Source of the DNA: Clostridia bacterium
GTDB taxonomy: Bacteria > Bacillota > Clostridia > Oscillospirales > Acutalibacteraceae
Direction of reading: 5' to 3'
Assembly (NCBI GenBank): GCA_017438845.1
Contig: JAFRUO010000025.1
Location: forward strand, 80,302 to 144,301
Length of the DNA stretch: 64,000 bases
Below the pieces are notes generated by a model that saw only the letters and a program-made list of their open reading frames with translations, was not told where the DNA came from and made no database searches. The position numbers and the translations under genes were made by a program. Below, piece after piece: positions 14,603 to 22,980 of the stretch. The first letter of the stretch is position 1, and each line of letters begins with the position of its first letter.

Positions 14603-15736
14603 TTATTCTCCCAGCAGCCTGCAGACCATATCGAGATTCTTGCGGATTTCGAGATGCTGCGGACATTTCTTTTCGCAGGTGCCGCAATCTATACAGTCTT
14701 TGAATGTCTTGCCGCCCTTTTTAAGGTATTCCTGCATCATATGTCCTGCGTGATCTTTTAACCCGTAAACATTCCGGTATGTATACATTTCAAAGATATG
14801 CGGAATATTTATCCCGACGGGACAGGGCTGACAGTATTTACAGCCCGTGCAGTATAGCTCCGAGAACTTTTTGATTTCCTCAAGGGCTTCTCCGAGCTGT
14901 TGCCACTCGCTCTCGGAAAACGCGGCGCCGTCAGACGCCACCTTGATATTGTTACGAACCATATCAATGTTCTGCATTCCCGAAAGAGCGCAGTTTAAAT
15001 CCGGGTTGCCGAGGCAGAATCTGAACGCCAGCTCATAAGTCGCAATAGCAGACTTGCCCGTAAGTCTTGAATAAAGATCGGTCGGCGCTGCAAGACGTCC
15101 GCCGCCGACGGGCCCCATGGCGATTGTTCCGAGTCCCTTTCCGTGAACATACTTAATCATTTCCTCATTGGCTCGGTCAAGAAGATTGTACTGGCAGAGC
15201 ATTGACTCCATTTTCACTCCCAGACTTTCAGAGGTGTCAACTATGTATTTTATAACGCTCGGATCGTCGTGAAAGGAGAAGGAAATGTGCCTTATAAGTC
15301 CCTCCTGCTTAGCCCTTGCAGCTGTTTCGAGAAGATTATTCTTCAATATCAGTTCGTCAAACTGCTTACGCCCGATACCCCAAAAATGATAGAAATCAAT
15401 ATGGTCCGTGTCAAGACGTTTAAGGCTTCTTTCAAGAAGGCGGCGATACTTGTCGCCTGTCAGGTCATCGTCCATCGGGCATTTTGTCGAAATGAGAATC
15501 TTATCACGGAAGGCTTTTACGGCGTGTCCTACCGCCGCTTCACTGTTGTGATTGCAATAATGCGGAGCCGTATCAAAATAATTTACGCCGTTTTCAAATG
15601 CAAAGGCAAGCATTTCATCCGTCTTTTCCTGATCGACGAAGCTTTTCCCGTCCTTTTCATATTCGGGAAGGCGCATACATCCGAAGCCGAGCGCAGATAT
15701 TTTTTCTCCGGTATTGCCGAAATCACGGTAATTCAA
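14603..15736 (-). CDS. Aldo/keto reductase with C-terminal ferredoxin domain
   Basis: A 377-residue oxidoreductase (COG1453 type). The aldo/keto reductase barrel (about 1-270) has GVNYFDTAPHY with the catalytic Asp and Tyr, Lys in ILISTKCP and His in YHFWGIG. The C-terminal part binds two iron-sulfur clusters: CTGCKYCQPCPVGINIP and CIDCGTCEKKCPQ. Such fusions are common in strict anaerobes and probably link carbonyl reduction to ferredoxin; the substrate is unknown. Single gene with its own terminator. Confidence 0.92.
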   Translation of the reverse strand: MNYRDFGNTGEKISALGFGCMRLPEYEKDGKSFVDQEKTDEMLAFAFENGVNYFDTAPHYCNHNSEAAVGHAVKAFRDKILISTKCPMDDDLTGDKYRRLLERSLKRLDTDHIDFYHFWGIGRKQFDELILKNNLLETAARAKQEGLIRHISFSFHDDPSVIKYIVDTSESLGVKMESMLCQYNLLDRANEEMIKYVHGKGLGTIAMGPVGGGRLAAPTDLYSRLTGKSAIATYELAFRFCLGNPDLNCALSGMQNIDMVRNNIKVASDGAAFSESEWQQLGEALEEIKKFSELYCTGCKYCQPCPVGINIPHIFEMYTYRNVYGLKDHAGHMMQEYLKKGGKTFKDCIDCGTCEKKCPQHLEIRKNLDMVCRLLGE

Positions 15737-15788
15737 GACAACATCCCCCTTTTACGATTCTTTTGTCTGTATAGTAGCAAAGAAAAAT

Positions 15789-15815
15789 GAGCTTGTCAAC
15801 ACAGTAAACAAGCTC
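15789..15815 (-). terminator. Terminator of the sugar-acid operon
   Basis: GAGCTTGT and ACAAGCTC form an 8-bp stem, followed on the minus strand by CATTTTTCTTT. It lies past the stop of the LarA-like gene. Confidence 0.75.
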
Positions 15816-15875
15816 AATTCACACGATGTAAAAATGTGTCTATAAACGGGGCTTTGCACGGTCACGGTGACACTG

Positions 15876-17156
15876 TCAGCCCTCAAACGTTTCCCGGTTT
15901 ATCCACAGACCGAGAGCGGGATTCGGTATAAAATATATTTCCTCGCCGTCAACCTCGTTATAGCCGTAGCTGAGCTTTTCGGGATTGTATTTTTTTGAAA
16001 GCACGTCATAATCAGCCGCATTAAAGCCCACCGAAGTTATTTCCTCTTTTGTAATATTTTTTACGGCGTAGGTTATCGTAAACCTTCCGTCCGATGAGCC
16101 GTGAATAAGATGTGCCGCCGCGCCCATATTTTCACGCAGGTCGGCGTTTTCCGGCTTTTTAAATTCCTCAAGGGTTTTAAGTCTGCCTCTGTAACCGTAT
16201 TTGCGGATTAATCTGTCGACCGCTTCGTCCTCGCCGAAACGTTCTACTCCGGGCGCAAGGATAATCAGCTCGCCGCCGTCAGCCATCGCCATTCTTGTCC
16301 GATAAACCGCCTTGTTGCCGAGCCAGGTGCTTTGAAATTCCTCGGGGTCGAGATACACAACGCACTTTTTAAGTCCGTGCTCTACGAAGTCGATATTTTT
16401 CTTTTGTGCAAGCTTTACGGCATTTGTAAGGCATTCTCTGCCCTCGCCGATAAAAACACCGTGCGTATGTATGCTCCCGCCGGGAGCCGTCGTAACGGTC
16501 AATACAAACATAATCGGACGGTCTTTAAGAAAATGCTCCATTCCGTAGTCAAACATTCTGCGGACAGGCGTATGATCCTTGCCCATCATTCTTTCCATGC
16601 CGTAAACTGCGCCTATCATATGCGATTTATTTATCATCTCGCTGCCGCCGACGCCGACAAAAAGGTTTTTCGAGTGGTTTGCCATACCGATAACCTCGTG
16701 CGGTACAACCTGACCGGGTGAAATAATAAGGTCATAGCTTTCGTCCGTTACAAGTCTGTTAACCTCTGCGAAAACGGGCTCCTCCCAGAGCCCTTCGGTA
16801 ATTTCGGAAAGAAAATCGGACGGTATTTCACCGAGCTTTACGACATCGGTTCGCCAGTTATGTATAAGCATGCGCTCAAACGGAATGTCGCCGAACATAG
16901 CCGTCCACTGCGCTTCGGTCATCGCAACGTGAGTGCCGAGCGCAGGCATAATATCAACCTGCACGCCCTTTTCCGCCAGAGCGTGATAGTATACGTTTGT
17001 AATAAAACCTGCTCCGGAATGAAGGCGTGTAAAGTCAGGCGGAAGAATAAGCACCTTTTTCAAATTCCTGCCCTCAAGCGAGCGTAAAAGAGCCGCTTTA
17101 ATTTCTTCCCTTGTTAAGCCCTCATCCGTTTCGGCATAAAGATAAATGTCCTTCAT
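15876..17156 (-). CDS. LarA-like nickel-dependent racemase/epimerase (DUF2088)
   Basis: A 426-residue member of the LarA superfamily, whose enzymes use a nickel-pincer nucleotide to racemise or epimerise 2-hydroxy acids. N-terminal DUF2088 features are visible: LILPPDFTRLHSG, ALGTHVAMT with the conserved His, GQVVPHEVIGMANH and SEMINKSHMIGA with the Lys/His pair. Family members are known that act on lactate, malate and D-gluconate. As the last gene of an operon with 6-phosphogluconate dehydrogenase and a sugar kinase, a sugar-acid epimerase such as gluconate 2-epimerase is the best guess. It overlaps the HAD gene by 4 bp. Its cofactor needs LarBCE-type enzymes, which are not in this window. 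Confidence 0.85.
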   Translation of the reverse strand: MKDIYLYAETDEGLTREEIKAALLRSLEGRNLKKVLILPPDFTRLHSGAGFITNVYYHALAEKGVQVDIMPALGTHVAMTEAQWTAMFGDIPFERMLIHNWRTDVVKLGEIPSDFLSEITEGLWEEPVFAEVNRLVTDESYDLIISPGQVVPHEVIGMANHSKNLFVGVGGSEMINKSHMIGAVYGMERMMGKDHTPVRRMFDYGMEHFLKDRPIMFVLTVTTAPGGSIHTHGVFIGEGRECLTNAVKLAQKKNIDFVEHGLKKCVVYLDPEEFQSTWLGNKAVYRTRMAMADGGELIILAPGVERFGEDEAVDRLIRKYGYRGRLKTLEEFKKPENADLRENMGAAAHLIHGSSDGRFTITYAVKNITKEEITSVGFNAADYDVLSKKYNPEKLSYGYNEVDGEEIYFIPNPALGLWINRETFEG

Positions 17157-17995
17157 ATTTCATTCTCCCAAAGAAAATGCTTTATTGCAGCTGCTACGCC
17201 GTCGTCATTACAGTCGGACGTAACAAAGTCAGCCGCCTCTTTTACCTTTTCGTCGGCATTCCCCATGGCAACGCCGATTCCGGAGCCGTGAAGCATGGTA
17301 ATATCGTTGAAATCATCACCGAATGCCATCGTCCCGCTAATCGGGATTCCGAGATACTCTGCAAGCTTTTTCAGTGCAATGCCCTTTGTGGCTTCGCGGC
17401 TGTTTATTTCGATATTGTTCACAATTGAGGTTGTCACAACAAGGTCGGGAAACTCCTCGGGAAGCCGACTGAGCATTTCCTCACGCAGCTTCATATCCTT
17501 AAAGAACGCCTGAATCTTCTGAATATCGGTTCTGCTTTCCCTAAGATAAGCTTTAAGCTCAGGCACAGGCGTCCGAAGCTTTTTAATCATTTCCAGACTG
17601 TGAATATTTGCGGCATACTGCTCCGCCAGGTCATAGTGGCTTTGGGTCATACGACCCCAACCGTTCATATAACAGTCATAAATTACATCCAGGCTGTCAA
17701 GCCTTTCCATAACGCCGACTGCCCTTTCCCACGGTATTTCGGAGCCGCATACGGTTTTTTCGCCTTTGACGTCATAAACCTGTGCGCCGTTTACCGAAAT
17801 GACATAGCGAACAAAGGGAAGGTCTCTGATTACCTGCGGCATTCCCAGGTAAAACCTTCCCGTAGCAGGAACTATTTCAACGCCCTCTTCAGCCGCCCTT
17901 TGAAGAGCGGCTCTGTTTTTTTCGGAGAGCTGTTTGTCGGAATTCAGCAGTGTACCGTCCAGGTCCAGTGCTATCAGCTTAATATTATGCATTAT
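17153..17995 (-). CDS. Cof-type HAD-IIB sugar-phosphate phosphatase
   Basis: A 280-residue HAD phosphatase. The nucleophile motif is LIALDLDGTLLNSD near the N-terminus and the metal-binding motif IV is FGDDFNDITML; the long C2 cap between them is typical of the Cof/YidA group, which dephosphorylates sugar phosphates and similar small molecules. I chose ATG 17995 because homologues start just before the first motif; the frame extends 52 codons further, but that part lies within the upstream dehydrogenase gene. The overlap with that gene is 11 bp, and with LarA 4 bp. Confidence 0.88.
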   Translation of the reverse strand: MMHNIKLIALDLDGTLLNSDKQLSEKNRAALQRAAEEGVEIVPATGRFYLGMPQVIRDLPFVRYVISVNGAQVYDVKGEKTVCGSEIPWERAVGVMERLDSLDVIYDCYMNGWGRMTQSHYDLAEQYAANIHSLEMIKKLRTPVPELKAYLRESRTDIQKIQAFFKDMKLREEMLSRLPEEFPDLVVTTSIVNNIEINSREATKGIALKKLAEYLGIPISGTMAFGDDFNDITMLHGSGIGVAMGNADEKVKEAADFVTSDCNDDGVAAAIKHFLWENEI

Positions 17996-19436
17996 ACTGC
18001 GTCGCCGCTGTGTTGCCGCCGTGTCCCGTCCAGTTTGTATGGAAGAACTCGCCTCTCGGAGCGTCAAGTCTTTCGTATGTGTGCGCGCCGAAATAGTCGC
18101 GCTGAGCCTGAAGAAGGTTGGCAGGCAGACGCTCTGTGGTATAACCGTCAAAATAGCTGAGCGCAGAGGTCATTGCGGGAGCGGGTACGCCGTATTCAAG
18201 CGCGGTCGCGGCAACCTTGCGCCAAGCGGGAACAAGCCTTTCAACGGTTTCCTTAAAGTAGGGGTCGAGAAGCAGATTTGTAAGCTCGGGGTTTGCGTCA
18301 TAAGCTTCCTTGATTTTACCGAGGAATACCGAGCGGATAATACAACCGCCTCGCCACATCAGAGCAATACCGCCGTAATTGAGCTTCCAGCCGTAGTGAG
18401 TCGCGGCAACACGCATAAGCGTATAGCCCTGAGCATATGAGATTATCTTTGAAGCGAACAAAGCCTGACGGATGGCTTCAACCATCTGAGCCTTGTCACC
18501 TTTAAATTCGGGAATCTTTCTTGCGAACACCTTGCTTGCCTCAACACGCTCGTCCTTCATGGCTGATAGGCATCTTGCAAACACTGCCTCTCCGATTAAG
18601 GTAAGCGGCACGCCCTCGTCAAGTGCCGCAATGCCTGTCCATTTACCCGTACCCTTTTGTCCTGCGGTGTCGAGAATCTTTTCGGCAAGCGGCTGACCGT
18701 CCTCATCCTTAAACGCCAGAATATCGCGTGTAATCTCAATAAGGTAGCTGTCAAGCTCCGTTTCATTCCACTGCTTAAAGGTTTCGTACATCTCGTCGTA
18801 GCTCATACCAAGAAGGTCACGCATAAGCTGATATGCCTCGCAGATAAGCTGCATATCGCCGTATTCAATTCCGTTGTGAACCATTTTTACAAAGTGACCT
18901 GCGCCGTTTTCTCCGACCCAGTCGCAGCAGGGCTCGCCGTTTTCAACCTTTGCACAGATTGACTGAAGAATGGGCTTTACAAAAGGCCACGCCTCGGGTG
19001 AGCCGCCGGGCATCATGCTCGGACCGTTAAGCGCTCCCTCCTCGCCGCCGGAAACACCCGTACCGATGTAAAGCTTGCCCTTTGACTCGACATAAGCCGT
19101 TCTGCGGATAGTGTCGGGAAAGTGCGAATTACCGCCGTCAATAATGATATCGCCGTCCTCAAGAAGGGGAAGCAACTGGTCAATCAGCGCGTCAACCGCA
19201 GAGCCTGCCTTAATCATCATAAACACCTTACGGGGCTTTTCAAGGTTTTCCACCAGCTCCTCAAGCGAATGACAGCCGATTATGTTTTTACCGCTTGCAC
19301 GGCCGTTTACGAAGTTGTCCACCTTTGAGGTGGTACGGTTATATACCGCAACAGTGAAGCCCTTTGACTCCATGTTCATAACAAGGTTTTCGCCCATAAC
19401 GGCGAGACCGATTAATCCTATATCAGCTTTTTTCAT
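17985..19436 (-). CDS. gnd: 6-phosphogluconate dehydrogenase, decarboxylating
   Basis: A full-length (483-residue) enzyme that oxidises and decarboxylates 6-phosphogluconate to ribulose 5-phosphate. The NADP-binding start GLAVMGENLVMNMESKG, the signature GVSGGEEGALNGPSMMPGG, the catalytic HFVKMVHNGIEYGD and the C-terminal substrate loop ending in YERLD are all intact. It lies between a PfkB kinase and a HAD phosphatase rather than with glucose-6-phosphate dehydrogenase, which points to gluconate use rather than the oxidative pentose pathway alone. Confidence 0.96.
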   Translation of the reverse strand: MKKADIGLIGLAVMGENLVMNMESKGFTVAVYNRTTSKVDNFVNGRASGKNIIGCHSLEELVENLEKPRKVFMMIKAGSAVDALIDQLLPLLEDGDIIIDGGNSHFPDTIRRTAYVESKGKLYIGTGVSGGEEGALNGPSMMPGGSPEAWPFVKPILQSICAKVENGEPCCDWVGENGAGHFVKMVHNGIEYGDMQLICEAYQLMRDLLGMSYDEMYETFKQWNETELDSYLIEITRDILAFKDEDGQPLAEKILDTAGQKGTGKWTGIAALDEGVPLTLIGEAVFARCLSAMKDERVEASKVFARKIPEFKGDKAQMVEAIRQALFASKIISYAQGYTLMRVAATHYGWKLNYGGIALMWRGGCIIRSVFLGKIKEAYDANPELTNLLLDPYFKETVERLVPAWRKVAATALEYGVPAPAMTSALSYFDGYTTERLPANLLQAQRDYFGAHTYERLDAPRGEFFHTNWTGHGGNTAATQYNA

Positions 19437-19453
19437 TTGGCATCATACTCCTT

Positions 19454-20512
19454 TTATCTTTGTACACGGGCGTTGCCCTTGTAAATATCCCATATTTGCT
19501 TTTCGTCTGCAGGCTCGGCGTAGTCGTTAAGACTGCTTGCCGCAAGCACGCCGCTTGCCCAGCCGAAGCCGAGCCATTTGTCGGGCGTCCAGCCCTGCAG
19601 TACGCCGTAGAGCAATCCGCCCGAGAAGCCGTCGCCTCCGCCGATGCGGTCCATTACCTGAATAGGTCTGGGCTCCTCAACATACCAGTTGCCGTCAGCC
19701 CAGAGTATCGCTCCCCACAGGTGCTCGTTGGCTGAAACAACCTGACGAAGCGTGGTGGCATACGCCCTCGCCTGCGGATATTTTTCTCTAACCTGATCAA
19801 TCATAGCCTTAAAACGCTCAATTTTTGAAGAGAGTTCCTTACCGCCTGCTTCGGGACCTTTAAAGCCGAGGCAGAGCTGGAAGTCCTCCTCATTGCCGAC
19901 AAGAATATCGGCAAGCGATGCAATTTCGTGGAACGCCTTTCCGAGTTCCTCCTCACGGCCCTTCCAGAAGGTGGCGCGGTAGTTTAAGTCAAAGCTTACC
20001 AGCGTGCCGTATTTCTTCGCCGTCCGTGCAACCTCAAGACAGCATTTTGTGGTCTGCTCGCTCATTGCGGCAATAAGTCCGGAAAGGTGAAGAATGCCGA
20101 CTCCCTCCCGACCGAAAATACGTTCAAGGTCAAAGTCGTCTGCCGACAGGGTTCTTCCGACCTCGCCTGCGCGGTCATTCCAGACCCTCGGAGCTCTGAG
20201 CCCGAAGCCGGAATCGGCTATGTTAAACTGATGTCTGTAGCCCCAGGGACCTCCCTGCGGCACCTCCTTTGCCTCAAAACGGATATTACGGGCACGAAGC
20301 TGACGCTTGATAAAATCAGCCATCGGTGAGCCCTCGACGAATCTCGTCATAACAAGGCATTCGCTGCCGAGGCTTGAAGCCACGTTAAGTACGTTGGTTT
20401 CGGCAGAGGTTGCCTGCAAATAAAACAGATTGCTGTTCTGAACAGCCATGCGGTCCTGAGGCGTAATCCTGAGGCCCATGCTGGTTACGGTAGCAATTGC
20501 GTATTTCTTCAT
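19454..20512 (-). CDS. PfkB-family sugar or sugar-acid kinase
   Basis: A 352-residue ribokinase-family kinase, similar in layout to 2-keto-3-deoxygluconate kinases. The ATP/anion-hole motif reads DRIGGGDGFSGGLLYG, with Gly-Gly-Gly-Asp in place of the common GAGD and the catalytic Asp kept. Upstream parts include VSFDLNYRATFW and ADILVGNEEDF, both typical of the family. First gene of the four-gene operon with gnd, HAD and LarA-like genes. Gluconate or a keto-deoxy sugar acid is a plausible substrate; this rests on context. Confidence 0.85.
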   Translation of the reverse strand: MKKYAIATVTSMGLRITPQDRMAVQNSNLFYLQATSAETNVLNVASSLGSECLVMTRFVEGSPMADFIKRQLRARNIRFEAKEVPQGGPWGYRHQFNIADSGFGLRAPRVWNDRAGEVGRTLSADDFDLERIFGREGVGILHLSGLIAAMSEQTTKCCLEVARTAKKYGTLVSFDLNYRATFWKGREEELGKAFHEIASLADILVGNEEDFQLCLGFKGPEAGGKELSSKIERFKAMIDQVREKYPQARAYATTLRQVVSANEHLWGAILWADGNWYVEEPRPIQVMDRIGGGDGFSGGLLYGVLQGWTPDKWLGFGWASGVLAASSLNDYAEPADEKQIWDIYKGNARVQR

Positions 20513-20561
20513 ATTAACACTCCTTTACACAACGGTTCTTATCATTAAAAAGAATCATAAT

Positions 20562-20590
20562 ATTTTATCATATTGATATATGAAAATCAA
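20562..20590 (-). promoter_or_regulatory. Promoter of the sugar-acid operon
   Basis: On the minus strand TTGATT (20585-20590) and TAAAAT (20562-20567) with 17-bp spacing, about 50 bp upstream of the PfkB start. Confidence 0.65.
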
Positions 20591-20713
20591 GGATTTCAAG
20601 CCGAATAGTGCACGACTTTTGAAGTGGGGAACCGAATGTGTTTTGAAAAGACAAAATCTCTTTATTTAAAGTCCCACTATATGTACTGTGCTTTTTGTCT
20701 TGTAATAATTGCC

Positions 20714-20742
20714 TTGTTTTTTTATCATCTTTTTTATATAAT
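20714..20742 (+). promoter_or_regulatory. Promoter of the orphan gene at 20767
   Basis: TTGTTT (20714-20719) and a perfect TATAAT (20737-20742) with 17-bp spacing. Confidence 0.65.
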
Positions 20743-20766
20743 GAATGTAAAGGAGTTGAAAGCTTT

Positions 20767-21942
20767 ATGTCAGAAAATAAGGATTTGATTTTTCAATTAG
20801 TAAACAACGACTATGTACAACCTTATTTTAAAGATGATATTGATTTATCCAAATTTACAAAAATATCATTGGGCAATATAACCCTGCTTGGTACCGCTTT
20901 TGCACCTTTAGCTCAAGTTATGTCATCATCACAAGCGGCATCAGCCAATTTTATCAAACAGTTCGGAGCATCAAATTTATACACGGCAACAGACAAATTT
21001 GATAATCCCATTAAGCTTACAACAACCGCCAACAACGAAATCGACAGATACATCGGCTCGTACGTCAAAGACGGTAAAACTGCACAATCCAGATTTCACC
21101 CTGTTTCATTAGAGGAACTTTCGGGAAATAGAATAGCATTTGATCCAGCAACAGCTTTAATGGCAGCAGAGCTGATTTATATTGCCAATGAGATAAAAAC
21201 AGTTAAGCAGCAACAAGAAGATATGTTTCAATATCTGCTTGCTGAAAAGAGAGCCGAACTTGATGGCAGCTTGTCTTTTTTAATAAAGGTAATGAATGAT
21301 TATAAAGATAATTATCAAAATGAAATATACAAAACCAGTATGCATATAAAGATATTGGATATCAAGCAACAGTCTGAACAATCAATAACTGCGGCTAAAA
21401 AGCACATCGACAACTTTTTTAAAAAAGAAAAGGACGACTTCAATCGCCTTTCATCTCATTTTCAAAGCTATCAAATTGCTTTATATCTGTATTCCTTCTC
21501 ATCATTCGCCGAGACAGTTGTCCTTGAAAATTTTAACTTGGATTATTTGAAAAAAATATCTTCTCGAATCGAAGAGCTTTCTACAGAATATCGAGCGACA
21601 TACACTGATGGATATAATTATCTGCAGGGTAAGTCAGAGTCTTCTGCTCAATCCAAGTTACTCTCAATCGGGTCAAAGGTAAGCAAAAAAATAGGAGAAG
21701 GAATCGCAAAAACTCCCGTAGGTGATAAAACGCAAATAGACGAAAAGATAATAAACGGGTCAAATAAACTCATGAGTATAAAAGAAGCCTCTGTTTCAAA
21801 GCTTTTGGACGAGTTTTGTAATTACAAAGAAACAAGAGTACAATCATTTGTTCATTTAATATCCACGCTTGGTGAAGTATTTAATAACGATTCTATTGTT
21901 TTTGATTCCAACAATCTTTATGTGCCAAAATTATATTGTTAA
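20767..21942 (+). CDS. Orphan helical protein of unknown function
   Basis: A 391-residue protein starting at ATG 20767 (MSENKDLIF), preceded by AAAGGAG; a longer frame from 20695 would overlap the promoter. It is mostly helical. A short hydrophobic, Gly/Ala/Ser-rich patch (about residues 34-62, ITLLGTAFAPLAQVM) may insert in or touch membranes. Long charged helices with KQQSEQ and FFKKEKDDF follow. I recognise no domain. It is more AT-rich than its neighbours and stands alone between two operons that face away from or towards it, so recent transfer is plausible. Confidence 0.7.
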   Translation: MSENKDLIFQLVNNDYVQPYFKDDIDLSKFTKISLGNITLLGTAFAPLAQVMSSSQAASANFIKQFGASNLYTATDKFDNPIKLTTTANNEIDRYIGSYVKDGKTAQSRFHPVSLEELSGNRIAFDPATALMAAELIYIANEIKTVKQQQEDMFQYLLAEKRAELDGSLSFLIKVMNDYKDNYQNEIYKTSMHIKILDIKQQSEQSITAAKKHIDNFFKKEKDDFNRLSSHFQSYQIALYLYSFSSFAETVVLENFNLDYLKKISSRIEELSTEYRATYTDGYNYLQGKSESSAQSKLLSIGSKVSKKIGEGIAKTPVGDKTQIDEKIINGSNKLMSIKEASVSKLLDEFCNYKETRVQSFVHLISTLGEVFNNDSIVFDSNNLYVPKLYC

Positions 21943-21958
21943 TCATTGTAATTACTGA

Positions 21959-21992
21959 AAACCGCATACAGTGCACGGCACTGTATGCGGTT
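21959..21992. terminator. Bidirectional terminator
   Basis: AACCGCATACAGTGC, loop ACG, GCACTGTATGCGGTT: a long perfect stem (15 bp or more) between converging genes. Confidence 0.85.
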
Positions 21993-21994
21993 AA

Positions 21995-22966
21995 CTATTT
22001 CTCCTCGGGGTATATTACTCCCCATTCTTTTCTGACATCCGTCATTATTTTCATTACATCACGGGTCAGGTCAAGCCGCATATCGCCGATTCCGCGGACA
22101 GCCTTTTCCATATCTTCAATTTCATAAGTCAGCGGAGAGATGTCGGGGTCGCTTTCTATCATCACGGGCTGACATCCGTCGCAGAAGGTTATTTTAGCCT
22201 TGTGCGAACGGTTGTAGCTTTCAAACTCCGCATACGCCTTTTCAAAGGAAACAGCGGCGGTTCTCGGAAGCTTTGCGGTAAGCGACAGGGTGACGGACAC
22301 CATTTCTCCTTTTATGTTGTTAAGTAACATAACTGCCTGCTCGTCTACGCCCGTGGGCGCAAGCTTTACAACGGATTTCACCTCGCTTGCGTTTTCACTG
22401 AGAAAACGCCTTGCAAAGGAAAGAGCGTAAACGCCGATGTCAAGCATAGCGCCGCCGGCAAGCTCAGGGTTAAAGAAGCGGTTGGTCATATCATAGTCCT
22501 TATTACTGCCGAGGTTGACCTCGATTAGCTTAAGTCTGCCGAGCTCTCCCCTTTCGATATATTTTGAAACCTCCGTGAAAACGGGCATATGATACACTGT
22601 CATGGCTTCTGCAAGGATTACCCCGCTTTCTTCGCAGGCGGCAATCCCCCTGTCAAGCTCGTCGCTGTTAAGCGTGATCGCCTTTTCGCAAAGCGCGTGC
22701 TTTCCGTTGCGCGCCGCTTCGAGTATATATTCTATGTGTCGGTTGTGCGGAGTGGCGATATATACTATGTCAATCTCGGGGTCGGCAAAAAACTCCTCCG
22801 CGGTTTCATATGCCTTACAAATGCCGTAGCTCTCTGCAAAGTCTCGGGCTCTGTCAAAGCTTCTTGAATACACAGCGTATATTTTTCTTCCTTTTTCGTT
22901 AAAGGCGTCAGCCATTTCATGGGCTATATGACCGCAGCCGATAAAGCCCCATTTCATTTCCTTCAT
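21995..22966 (-). CDS. Gfo/Idh/MocA-family oxidoreductase
   Basis: A 323-residue NAD(P)-dependent dehydrogenase of the Gfo/Idh/MocA family, acting on sugars, inositols or related compounds. The Rossmann motif is GFIGCGHIAHEMADAF near the start; EKAIT holds the lysine of the usual EKP motif, with Ala replacing Pro; and GGAMLDIGVYAL holds the conserved Asp of the substrate side. It begins 14 bp after the upstream HAD gene, so the two are co-transcribed. The substrate is unknown. Confidence 0.9.
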   Translation of the reverse strand: MKEMKWGFIGCGHIAHEMADAFNEKGRKIYAVYSRSFDRARDFAESYGICKAYETAEEFFADPEIDIVYIATPHNRHIEYILEAARNGKHALCEKAITLNSDELDRGIAACEESGVILAEAMTVYHMPVFTEVSKYIERGELGRLKLIEVNLGSNKDYDMTNRFFNPELAGGAMLDIGVYALSFARRFLSENASEVKSVVKLAPTGVDEQAVMLLNNIKGEMVSVTLSLTAKLPRTAAVSFEKAYAEFESYNRSHKAKITFCDGCQPVMIESDPDISPLTYEIEDMEKAVRGIGDMRLDLTRDVMKIMTDVRKEWGVIYPEEK

Positions 22967-22980
22967 AAGCTTCCTCCGAT

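Noticed and set aside
17996..18151. Longer N-terminus of the Cof-type HAD protein
   Set aside because: The extension lies within the upstream gnd gene, is out of character for the family and has no start signal; ATG 17995 precedes the first HAD motif directly.
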